Positions 48,315-56,984 of a stretch of DNA of 64,000 bases are shown here, in pieces (the first letter of the stretch is position 1; each line of letters begins with the position of its first letter). This DNA comes from JADLHS01 sp049840435. GTDB taxonomy: Bacteria; Verrucomicrobiota; Verrucomicrobiia; Limisphaerales; JADLHS01. The position numbers were made by a program, and so were the translations under genes. Below the pieces are notes generated by a model. The model was not told where the DNA came from. It saw nothing but the letters and a program-made list of their open reading frames with translations, and ran no database searches. The DNA lies in assembly GCA_049840435.1 (NCBI GenBank), contig JASGKY010000044.1:62001-126000 (forward strand). The letters are read 5' to 3'.

Positions 48315-51212
48315 ATGAAAATCAAATGGCTACTCACAGGGATGCTGGTTGCGACGGTGACTGCAGTCAGCGCGGCAACGAATGACCTGAGCGGGTTATT
48401 GCAAAAGGGCTTATTCGAGGAGGAGGCGAATCGCGATCTGGCTGCAGCCAGTGCGGCGTACGAGACGCTCGTCAAACAGCTCGACAAGGACCGGCAGATC
48501 GGCGCGACGGCTATCTTCCGGCTGGGTGAAGTTTATCGCAAACAAGGCAAGACAAACGAAGCGGCGGCGCAGTACCAACGCATCGTGCGCGACTTTGCCG
48601 AGCAAACCACGCTCGTCACATTGAGCCGGCAGAATCTGGCGGGGTTGGGGGCAGTTTCGGCCAAAAGGGCGATTGCTGCTTCCGAGACCAAATCGCAATC
48701 TCATGAAGCACAGGAGTTGGAGCGCAGCGAGATTATTGTGGCGCAATTGGCGAATTGGGAATTACCGCAACTTCGAAAACTAATCCCGGCGCTTGTTCCA
48801 GATGCTGAATTTGAGCGGTTGAATGAACAAATGAATCTGGCGGAGGCGATGGGTAACGAACCCGCTGCTGTGAAACAACGAGAAGTTCTAAATCTGCAAC
48901 TCCAAAAACGCGCGGAGGAAATCACGGCTATGCTGGACCGGCGCGTGAAAATCCTGCGCGAAGAAGTGGCCAAGCAAAATGTGGTTACCAAAGCAATTCA
49001 GACGGCCACTCAAATCCCTGTCACTACCGTCGTGGACGAGGAGGAAACCGAAATTCGCCGCATCCAGGCGATGATTCAGAACAGTCCGGATCTGATCAAT
49101 GCGGCGGCGGGCGATCCTTCCCGGACGCCGCTGGGACGTGCGGCAGAAAAAGGACAGTTGCGCGTGGCGGAGTATCTCTTGAACAACGGCGCGGATGTGA
49201 ATACATCGGCCAGTGGTTCACCTTTGGCCATTGCGGCCCGGAACGGACACAAGAAGATGGTGGAACTATTATTGGCTCGGGGCGCGGCGTTCAATGCGGT
49301 GGATAGCGACCGTCGGACGCCGTTGCATGTGGCAGTGACGCGCAATTATCCGGCGGTTGTAGAGTCACTGCTTGCGGCCAAGGCGGACCTCAATGCCCGG
49401 GACAACGGCGATAATACGCCTTTGATGGCGGCAGTCCTGCAGGGGTCGGTGCCGATGGCGCAGGCGTTGTTGGCGCGTGGGGCGGACGTAAATCTGGTTA
49501 ACAAATTTTTGACGACTAGAAGTTTTCCCAACAGTTTTCCAAATGTAGCCAGCGATCGCTTCAACTATGGCTCGGCCTTACACCTGGCGGCAGGACGGGG
49601 CAATGTGGCGATGGTGCAACTGTTGCTCACCAATCGCGCCGCTGTGGCGGTGCGCAATATTTTCGGCGAGACGGCGCTCCACGTGGCCGCAGCCAATGGC
49701 AGCACCAATGTGGCTGCGCTGTTGATCGCCGCCGGGGCCGATGTGAACGCTGCGGGAGCGGAAGATCAAACCGGCGGGGCCACGCCATTGCATCTGGCGG
49801 TGACTGGCGGACATCGCGACATGGTGAAGCTGTTGTTGGAAAAAGGCGCCAACCCAAATATTGCGGCGGTGGTTGGATCACCCGGAAGGACGCCGCTGAT
49901 TCAGGCGGCCTATGGCAAAGATGCCGAGTTGATTGCGTTGCTTTTGAAAGCCAAGGCGGATCCGAATGCAATGGACGCACAAGGTAACTTTGCATTGCTC
50001 AACGCAGTCCTGGCGCGTAACGCCGAAACGACGCGGGTGTTGCTGACGGGCGGGGCCGACCCTGACATGTTGAATCCCAACCGGTATCCACTGCTGATGC
50101 TGGCGGTGACCGATGCTGCAAACAAGGAGGTGGCGCAGGCGTTGATCGAAGCCAAGGCTAACGTGAATGCACTCGACCCGAACGGCCGGACACCGCTCCA
50201 TTGGGCTGCGGCCGGCAATCGGACGGAACTGGTGGAATTGCTCGTTAAAGCCGGCGCGGACGTGAACTTGCGGGATGGCAATGGGAAAACCGCCTTGGAT
50301 CTCACCAAGTCAGGAAGATCGACCTATCCATCCGGGACCTTGTCCTTTTCTGCCCCGACCGGGCCGGGGATGGCGCCACACGGGCAATCCGCGTCAGCTA
50401 AATCGACAGAGCCGAAACCCGATGATGTCGCTACGTTACTGCGCAAGCATGGCGCGCTGGACAATCTGCCGGCGTTTGATCGCATCCAGATCACGCGACC
50501 GGCAGTGGGTGTTGCAAAAACCATTTTCACGAAAGGCCGGATCGAAGTTTCCAGTTTCACATTACTGGATGTGCTGGGCGTGCAGTATTTATTCCTGAAC
50601 GAGTACACAGGCGCAGGCTTGGGCAAGCGCGACGACGCCCGACTACTGGCGATGAATGATTTTCGGTCGGATGCGTTTAGTTTTCCGGATCTGACGAAGG
50701 TCCGGTTGCGGCGGCCATCTCCGGACGGGAAAAAGTGGGATGAGCGCGTCGTGGATGTGGCGGCGTTGTTCCGGGACGGGGATTGCAGCCAAAACTTGGA
50801 ATTGAAGTGGGGCGACGAGATTGTGATTCCGGAGACTGATCACGGATTGGGCGAGCGTTGGGATGGTTTCAGTCGTGCGGGCTTGAAGACCTTCAACAAA
50901 TGCCTGACCCGCACGGTGGAAATTGTGGTCAAAGGACAGGCGGCCAAAGTGACGATTGGCCCGAAGTTCGAATCGCTAGAGAACAACTCCATGCCGTGCT
51001 ACGTGACGACCGGGGCATCGCTCTGGCTGCGGCCGGTGCTTTACGGCTCGAACCTGCTACTGGCTTCCTCTGACTTGGCGCGGGTGAAAGTCACCCGGAC
51101 CGAGCCCGCCGCCCGGAAACCGCGCGAGTGGGTGCTGGATTGCAGCAGCGACAAGAGTCCGGAGTTCTGGCTGCGGGATGGCGACGTGATTGAAGTGCCG
51201 GATAAGCCGTAA
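48315..51212 (+). CDS. Secreted TPR/ankyrin/SLBB-like protein
   Basis: A 965-residue protein with a signal peptide (MKIKWLLTGMLVATVTAVSAATN) and three parts. Residues 25-110 are TPR-like (FRLGEVYRKQGKTNEAAAQYQRIV). Residues 265-670 hold about 11-12 ankyrin repeats (TPLHVAVTRN, TALHVAAANG, TPLHWAAAGN and others). Residues 730-965 look like two SLBB-type beta-grasp domains (LRRPSPDGKKWDERVVDVAALFRDG... and LLLASSDLARVKVTRTEPA...FWLRDGDVIEVP). SLBB modules often bind polysaccharide or glycans. It is the likely output of the adjacent kinase/regulator pair; function is unproved. Confidence 0.8.
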   Translation: MKIKWLLTGMLVATVTAVSAATNDLSGLLQKGLFEEEANRDLAAASAAYETLVKQLDKDRQIGATAIFRLGEVYRKQGKTNEAAAQYQRIVRDFAEQTTLVTLSRQNLAGLGAVSAKRAIAASETKSQSHEAQELERSEIIVAQLANWELPQLRKLIPALVPDAEFERLNEQMNLAEAMGNEPAAVKQREVLNLQLQKRAEEITAMLDRRVKILREEVAKQNVVTKAIQTATQIPVTTVVDEEETEIRRIQAMIQNSPDLINAAAGDPSRTPLGRAAEKGQLRVAEYLLNNGADVNTSASGSPLAIAARNGHKKMVELLLARGAAFNAVDSDRRTPLHVAVTRNYPAVVESLLAAKADLNARDNGDNTPLMAAVLQGSVPMAQALLARGADVNLVNKFLTTRSFPNSFPNVASDRFNYGSALHLAAGRGNVAMVQLLLTNRAAVAVRNIFGETALHVAAANGSTNVAALLIAAGADVNAAGAEDQTGGATPLHLAVTGGHRDMVKLLLEKGANPNIAAVVGSPGRTPLIQAAYGKDAELIALLLKAKADPNAMDAQGNFALLNAVLARNAETTRVLLTGGADPDMLNPNRYPLLMLAVTDAANKEVAQALIEAKANVNALDPNGRTPLHWAAAGNRTELVELLVKAGADVNLRDGNGKTALDLTKSGRSTYPSGTLSFSAPTGPGMAPHGQSASAKSTEPKPDDVATLLRKHGALDNLPAFDRIQITRPAVGVAKTIFTKGRIEVSSFTLLDVLGVQYLFLNEYTGAGLGKRDDARLLAMNDFRSDAFSFPDLTKVRLRRPSPDGKKWDERVVDVAALFRDGDCSQNLELKWGDEIVIPETDHGLGERWDGFSRAGLKTFNKCLTRTVEIVVKGQAAKVTIGPKFESLENNSMPCYVTTGASLWLRPVLYGSNLLLASSDLARVKVTRTEPAARKPREWVLDCSSDKSPEFWLRDGDVIEVPDKP

Positions 51213-51400
51213 ACAGTCCAGATTCAAAGATCTAAAGCCTGAAATCTGGGAGCGAGCGGAGGGTAACCCCGGCCAAATGAACCGTAGTTTTTGCTTGGCG
51301 GCTTGAGGATTAAGTGGTTAACTGCCGCCGTAAGTCAACCGGCAGGTCCGGTCAGTTTGATACCGCACGATACAATGATTTCTCAACCGAAGAGGGTGTC
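51213..51400. other. Leader region before infC
   Basis: About 188 bases between the ankyrin gene and the chosen infC start. No gene or clear hairpin is seen. The frame upstream of infC stays open back to GTG 51314, but the extra residues (VNCRRKSTGRSGQF...) have no IF-3 homology. Confidence 0.35.
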
Positions 51401-52132
51401 TTGAGCCGCCCTTTCCCTCCACGTAATTCCTCGCCCGCCTCGTTCATCAAGATCAACGGGAAAATCCGTGCCCGCGAAGTCCGGGTCATCGGCTTTGATG
51501 GCAAGCAGCTTGGCGTTCTACCGCTGAATGAAGCGTTGAACCTCGCCCGGCAGGCTGGCGTCGATCTCGTCGAGATTGCGCCAACGGCCGTGCCGCCGGT
51601 GTGCCGCGTCGTGGACTTCGGCAAGTATCGCTACGAGCTGGCCAAGAAGGAGAAGGAATCCAAGAAGCATCAGCACGCTTCCACGGTGAAGGAAATCCAG
51701 CTTAGCCCGCGCATTGATCCGCATGACCTCTCGGTCAAGCTGCAGCACGCGATTGATTTCTTGTGCGAGGACATGAAGGTAAAGGTGACGTTGCGCTTCC
51801 GCGGTCGCGAGATGCAGCACACCGAATTCGGTTTCGATGTGGTGAAGAAATTCATCACCGATCTCGAGCCTTATGGGCATCCTGATTTCCCTCCCAAACT
51901 CATTGGCAAGGGTATCAACTTGATGATGAGTCCGCTGCCGCGTGCCAAACGCGCGAAGAATCCGAAGCAGGTGGAGGAAGAGCGGACCGAAGCGGCCACC
52001 CCGCGTCCGGCCCCGCCGGCAGCGCATGCAACGGCGCACACGGAGGCTAAGCCTGTCGATGTGAAGCGCAAGGAGCACGTGCCAGCTGACAAGACGAGTG
52101 GTTTTGGCAATACTCCCTTCTCGGGACTGTAA
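51401..52132 (+). CDS. infC: Translation initiation factor IF-3
   Basis: IF-3 (243 residues from TTG 51401) proofreads initiator tRNA and start codon on the 30S subunit. The N-domain (INGKIRAREVRVIGFDGKQLGVLPLNEALNLARQAGVDLVEIAP) and C-domain (EIQLSPRIDPHDLSVKLQHAIDFL ... VKVTLRFRGREMQHTEFG) are typical. A Pro/Ala/Lys-rich C-terminal tail of about 60 residues is an extension beyond the usual 175-180. The TTG start is supported by an AGAGGG ribosome site (51391-51396), four bases upstream; rare starts are known for infC. Unlike most bacteria, rpmI and rplT do not follow. Confidence 0.95.
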   Translation: MSRPFPPRNSSPASFIKINGKIRAREVRVIGFDGKQLGVLPLNEALNLARQAGVDLVEIAPTAVPPVCRVVDFGKYRYELAKKEKESKKHQHASTVKEIQLSPRIDPHDLSVKLQHAIDFLCEDMKVKVTLRFRGREMQHTEFGFDVVKKFITDLEPYGHPDFPPKLIGKGINLMMSPLPRAKRAKNPKQVEEERTEAATPRPAPPAAHATAHTEAKPVDVKRKEHVPADKTSGFGNTPFSGL

Positions 52133-52135
52133 GTT

Positions 52136-53593
52136 TCAGGCGGGTGGCGGTGCGGCGATTCCGGCCCGCCAATGCTGCACCAGTTCTGGAAAGCTGCAAC
52201 CGTCGCACGTGGCATTGGAGTGATCACAAAAATCCCGGACGATTTGCAACAGGCCCTGTTGCGCACACGCCGTCTGCAGGCCGGCCTTCCCCACCAGTGA
52301 GCGCCCCAATAGTCGTTGCCGCGCGAGGCGGAGCGTGCTGTTGTCTTCGGCGGCGGGCCAAAGGTCATAGCGACGTTCGATCTCCGCGCTGAGTTGGGCG
52401 GTGCGACCGGATTGGGCGCGGGCGTGCAGCCACGGGAGGATCACATTCACGGCCAGATCGGTGACGCGTTGGGCGCCGAGCAGCGGCTGCGCTTTCTTCA
52501 AGCGAGCGGAGCGAAACGTCCAATGCCATGACCAGAATTCGTCATGTTCGACAGCGAGAATCTTTGCGAGTGAAGCCACCAGAGCTTTGTCAGAAACAGG
52601 CGTTTGACACCAAATCAGGATGCGTTCCACCAGCGTAGTGTCATGCGCCCAATGTGCGGCAAGGGCGAGGCGGCGGTGGGGATGATTTGCTGGGCGCAAG
52701 CCGTGGAAGCGCCACAATTCGCGCGGCAAGACGACATTGGAAAAGGCGTCACGTTCGCGCCACCAATCGTCCCACACCCGGCGGAGAAAATTGTCGGTGT
52801 CTGCCTGTTGTCGGGTCAGGTCGGCGGGCAGCAGGCCGCTCAAACCGAGCAGCCGCGATTGCAGGCGGAGCGGCGAATCGGCACCTTTCTGCCACAGCGC
52901 GCGGGTTTCGGCGAGGAGCTGCATGGGCCAGACGTTGTGCTTGTAGCCAAGCGCGCGGAACAGGCCTTCCCAGAGTGATTGTTCCCAACCGACGTGCCGG
53001 GCGCGGGCGCGGAATTGCGCGGCTTTGTTTTGGAGGCGAACGTGGGCGGCTTCTTGCAACAAGCTGTTGACGGTGGTGTTGTCCAATTCGCGTAACGGTG
53101 CGCAGCATTTGCCGAACAACTCATCCGGCAGCGTGTGGAGGGAATGATGCTCTAGTTGGAGTGCAAGTTCGGCCACGGAGGCATCGAGAACCGCATGTAA
53201 GGAGAGCGTTGGCGGACGTGCGGCGGCGGGCTTCCCCTCCCAGACGACGTGAAGGATGACATTTTTGAAGGCGGAATTTTGGTCGTGACCATGGGCACGC
53301 CAGCCCGAGTCGCGCAGATCCACTTCAATGTCGCCGGAGATAGGGGCGGTGGCGCCGAATTGCAGTATGGCATTGCGGAAATCGGGTCCGCCTTCGAGGC
53401 TGGCGAAGCCTGGGTGAAGCACCCGCACCGGTTGACCGTCCAAGGTCTTCAGTTGATCGCGGTGGAGGCGTTGCTGCTGCCAGATGGCTTGGAGCAATTT
53501 TTCTGGCGGGGCGTCCGGCGATTCATGGAGCGTGGCGCCCCAGCCGTGGCGGGCGCGCCAATGGGCGTATTGGTTGGCAGAGGGGGAGCGCAC
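52136..53593 (-). CDS. DUF2851-family protein
   Basis: A 485-residue protein from GTG 53593 whose N-terminal half reads LLQAIWQQQRLHRDQLKTLDGQPVRVLHPG...GGPDFRNAILQFG...GDIEVDLRDSGW..HGHDQNSAFKNVILHVVWEG, the DUF2851 signature. The conserved acidic residues (GDIEVDLR, HxHD-type) suggest a nuclease-like or metal site, but the function is unknown. The C-terminus ends with DHSNATCDGCSFPELV...WR, with two cysteines. It is convergent with infC (3 bases apart) and divergent from htrA. Confidence 0.75.
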   Translation of the reverse strand: MRSPSANQYAHWRARHGWGATLHESPDAPPEKLLQAIWQQQRLHRDQLKTLDGQPVRVLHPGFASLEGGPDFRNAILQFGATAPISGDIEVDLRDSGWRAHGHDQNSAFKNVILHVVWEGKPAAARPPTLSLHAVLDASVAELALQLEHHSLHTLPDELFGKCCAPLRELDNTTVNSLLQEAAHVRLQNKAAQFRARARHVGWEQSLWEGLFRALGYKHNVWPMQLLAETRALWQKGADSPLRLQSRLLGLSGLLPADLTRQQADTDNFLRRVWDDWWRERDAFSNVVLPRELWRFHGLRPANHPHRRLALAAHWAHDTTLVERILIWCQTPVSDKALVASLAKILAVEHDEFWSWHWTFRSARLKKAQPLLGAQRVTDLAVNVILPWLHARAQSGRTAQLSAEIERRYDLWPAAEDNSTLRLARQRLLGRSLVGKAGLQTACAQQGLLQIVRDFCDHSNATCDGCSFPELVQHWRAGIAAPPPA

Positions 53594-53800
53594 TTGGAAT
53601 TGCTTTTGCGCTGTGGCTCTCGCAAAGTCAAGTGCAGCCTTGCGTGACCGCAACAAAAGCAGAGACCGGTTGTTCTTGATCGGGTGCGGGGCCGTTTTTC
53701 GGAGGCGCTGGCGATTGAGAGTGGGGGTAAGGTGATGAAACTGGGGCGTTATCGGGGAAAACCGGCTGAACGGCGCGGCGCGCAGGATGTCATTGATCCA

Positions 53801-55208
53801 ATGAAGACACAATTTTCGCGACGAGGAACGAATCTCAAAGGCTGGGCTTGGTTGGGCGCTATGTTGTTGTCCGCCGCGGGGCTGCCGGCTGTGCTTACTC
53901 CAACAGCGACTGAGGTGGACATCCGGCGCGATGCCACGGTGGCCGCCATTGAGCGAGTGACCCCGAGCGTGGTCAATATCCGCACGTCAAAACTCGTGCA
54001 ACGAAACACGCTGGAGGATGAAATTCGCCGGCGTTATTTCGGTTGGAAGAACAATGCGCCTGCGGCTGAGGAGATCAACAACATCGGCTCGGGTGTCATC
54101 ATTGATGCGACCGAGGACGAGGGATACATCCTTACCAATTTTCATGTCCTCCAGCAGGCGCAGCGGGTGCAGGTGCAGCTTTGGGACGGGCGTGAGTACC
54201 GAGGCCGAGCCGTTGCTCAAGACGAGCCTGAAGGATCTGGCGCTGCTGAAAATTGTGCGCAAGCCCGGCGACAAGCCGTTCGTTCCGGTGACGATGGCGC
54301 AGGATGACGACCTGTTGTTGGGAGAGACCGTGATTGCAATGGGCAACCCCTTCGGGCTGGGCAGTGCGGTGACGCGGGGCATTCTCAGTTCCAAGAACCG
54401 GCGTTCGACCTCGGGCAACACGGTGCTGAATTTTCAGGACTGGTTGCAGACCGATGCGGACATCAATCCCGGCAACAGCGGCGGGCCCTTGATCAATCTC
54501 CGCGGCGAACTCATTGGTATCAATGTTGCCGTTTACAATCAGGATGAAGGCAAAGGCACTGGTTTCGCGATCCCGGTGAAGCAGATTTCTAGCGCGCTTT
54601 CCGACTTCTTTACCTTGGAATGGCGGGCGAAGTTGTGGTTGGGGGCGCGTTTTCTCGGGGCGCCCCATCCGTTGACCGTTCGTGAAGTGCAGCCCAACAG
54701 CCCGGCCTACCGGGCGGGGTTGCGCATCGGCCAGGAAGTGGTGGAAGTCAACGGTCAGCCGGTGCGGGGACTGGCCGGCTTCAATGAACTGGTCGCTGCC
54801 TCCCTCAATCGCAAAGCCGCCATCACGGTTAGCGAAAGCGGCAGTCGCCGGGTATTGAGTGTGGAATTGGTGCCGCTGGCGGATTTGAACCGGGAATTAT
54901 TCATGCAACGGCTGGGCTTGATCACCGCGCCGCTCACGGACCAGCAAGCGACGAATGCCGGCCTGCCGGCCGGGGCGTTAGTAAACGACGTGGAAAAAAA
55001 TAGCCCCGCGGCCAACGCAAAGTTGGAGACAGGCATGATTGTCACCGAGGTGGATGGAGTGGGCGTGGACGATTTGGTCAACATCAGCAATGTCTTGGGG
55101 AACCGGAAGCGCGGGGAATCTGTCCGGCTCACCGTCAAAGTTGCTAACCGCTATCCCGGCGGGACGATGCGGCTGTTGACTGGACAGGTGGATGTGCCGG
55201 TGCGCTAG
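53801..55208 (+). pseudogene. DegP/HtrA-like serine protease, frameshifted near 54224
   Basis: The first frame (53801-54307; ATG 53801) has a signal peptide (GWAWLGAMLLSAAGLPAVLT), the His of the triad (TNFHVL, His115) and GSGVIIDA. Homology then moves one base on at about 54222-54228 to DLALLKIV (the Asp), GNSGGPL (the Ser, near 54477) and two PDZ domains (about 54640-55200), ending at 55208. Removing one base (gac g agc ctg) gives an uninterrupted HtrA of about 470 residues. It is either an inactivated gene or a sequence error. HtrA is normally a periplasmic protein-quality protease/chaperone. Confidence 0.85.
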
Positions 55209-55267
55209 GAGTTTTTCATCGCCGACGCGCTGCAGTCTCGCCTAGAATCCCCGCTGCGCAAGAGCTG

Positions 55268-56230
55268 ATGAATGCTGCTCCCATGATTGAGGTTCGCAAC
55301 CTGACGAAACGCTACGCCGGTCGCACGGCGTTGGCGGACATTTCGTTTTCAGTGGCGGCTGGGGAGATCGTCGGCTTGTTGGGGCCGAACGGCGCGGGCA
55401 AAAGCACCACCATGCGAATCCTCTCTGGTTTTATGCCGGCCACCTCCGGCACGGCGCGCGTGGCGGGTTACGATGTTTATCATGATTCGACCGAAGTGCG
55501 CCGGCGCATTGGCTACATGCCGGAGAATAATCCGTTGCACAACGAGATGCGGGTCCGCGAATACCTGAAGTTCCGCGCGCGACTGAAGGGGTTGAGCCGG
55601 GCCGAATCGCGCGAGCGCATTGATACCGTGCTTCAGCAATGCAGCCTGACCGATGTCAGCAAACGCATCATCGGCCAGCTTTCCAAAGGTTATCGGCAAC
55701 GGGTCGGGTTGGCCGACGCCATCGTCCACGAACCGGACCTAATTATTCTGGACGAACCGACCATCGGGTTGGATCCGCATCAGATCCGCCTGGTGCGGCA
55801 ACTGATCAAGAGTCTGGCCGGTACGCATACCGTATTGATTTCCTCCCACATCCTGCCGGAAGTCGAGATGACGTGCAGCCGCGTCATGATCATGCTCAAC
55901 GGCAAGATTCTCGCGTCTGACACCCCGGACAATCTGCAAAAACAGATGGCCGGCAAAGGCCAGATCATCGCCGAGATCGCCGCGCCGGCGGCGGATTTAA
56001 AGGTCGAGTGGGCGCAGATGGCCGAAGTGGAACACTTCGATGTTTCGTCGTTGGAGGGTGGCTTCCAGCGCTGCGCTCTGCTGGCGCGTGATGGGCTGGA
56101 TCTGCGGCCCAAGATTTTTGCTCTCGTGCAGGAACGCGGCTGGCAGTTGCGCGAGCTAACGCGCAATCGTCATTCGCTCGAAGACATCTACGTTCAAGTG
56201 ACCCGCCCCAACGAAGAGGAGGAAGTCTGA
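55268..56230 (+). CDS. ABC transporter ATP-binding protein, GldA-like
   Basis: A 320-residue nucleotide-binding subunit with Walker A GPNGAGKST, the signature LSKGYRQRVGLADAI, Walker B LIILDEPTIGLD and an H-loop (LISSHI). Length and the Asp/Glu-rich tail resemble GldA/NatA-type ATPases of the ABC-2 class. Its gene overlaps the permease gene by one base (A of TGATG), so they are coupled. A full gliding system is not in the window, so a general exporter for cell-envelope material is likely. Confidence 0.9.
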   Translation: MNAAPMIEVRNLTKRYAGRTALADISFSVAAGEIVGLLGPNGAGKSTTMRILSGFMPATSGTARVAGYDVYHDSTEVRRRIGYMPENNPLHNEMRVREYLKFRARLKGLSRAESRERIDTVLQQCSLTDVSKRIIGQLSKGYRQRVGLADAIVHEPDLIILDEPTIGLDPHQIRLVRQLIKSLAGTHTVLISSHILPEVEMTCSRVMIMLNGKILASDTPDNLQKQMAGKGQIIAEIAAPAADLKVEWAQMAEVEHFDVSSLEGGFQRCALLARDGLDLRPKIFALVQERGWQLRELTRNRHSLEDIYVQVTRPNEEEEV

Positions 56231-56982
56231 TGCAAGTATTCCTCACGCTGACCCGCCGCGAGCTGGCGACCTATTTCGTTTCGCTGACGGGTTACGTCAT
56301 CATCGGTGCGGTGGCGCTATTGTGCGGCCTGACCTTTTGGACGTTGCTCAACACCATGGGGAGTGATGCGTATCAATTAGCGGTGACGGAGATGTTTTTT
56401 CAAAGCCAGATGTTTTGGCCCATTCTCCTCATCGCCAACGCCGTTATCACCATGCGGCTTTACGCGCACGAAAAATACGCTGGCACGTACGAAACCTTGA
56501 TGACCACACCAGTCGGTGATTTGCAGGTGGTCGCCGCGAAGTTCTCGGCTTCGTGGTTGTTTTACATGATCACCTGGCTCCCGTTCCTGGGGTGCTGCTA
56601 TCTTATTCAGAACTACGCCAAGCAAGCGGGGGCGCTGGATCCGGGCGTGTTAGGCGGGACGTTTATCGGGATCGGTCTGTTTGGGGCGTTTTTCCTTTCG
56701 TTCGGCGCCTTTGCGTCGGCGCTCACGTCGAACCAGATGGTGGCGGCCATGATCAGTCTGCTCATCGGCATGGCCTTGTTTGCCTTGAGCTATATTGCCG
56801 GGCCGGCGGCGGCCGGCACGGGTTGGTCCGCTCGGGTCTTGAGCCGCTTTGACTTGTTCCAACAGATGCGGGAGTACGCGCACGGGGTGGTGGATACGCG
56901 CTCCGTGGTGTTCCTCCTGAGCCTGACCTTTTTCTTTCTGTTCTTGAACTTGCGCGTGGTGGAAAGCCGCCGCTGGAAATAA
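56230..56982 (+). CDS. ABC-2 type permease, GldF-like
   Basis: A 250-residue membrane protein with about six helices (LTRRELATYFVSLTGYVIIGAVALLCGL start) and the ABC-2 pattern of a first short loop, TLMTTPVGDLQVVAAKFSASW (the coupling helix that contacts the ATPase) and FALSYIAG. It is coupled to the ATPase gene and lies two bases before the third gene, forming a Gld-like ATPase-permease-auxiliary cassette. Confidence 0.88.
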   Translation: MQVFLTLTRRELATYFVSLTGYVIIGAVALLCGLTFWTLLNTMGSDAYQLAVTEMFFQSQMFWPILLIANAVITMRLYAHEKYAGTYETLMTTPVGDLQVVAAKFSASWLFYMITWLPFLGCCYLIQNYAKQAGALDPGVLGGTFIGIGLFGAFFLSFGAFASALTSNQMVAAMISLLIGMALFALSYIAGPAAAGTGWSARVLSRFDLFQQMREYAHGVVDTRSVVFLLSLTFFFLFLNLRVVESRRWK

Positions 56983-56984
56983 AC

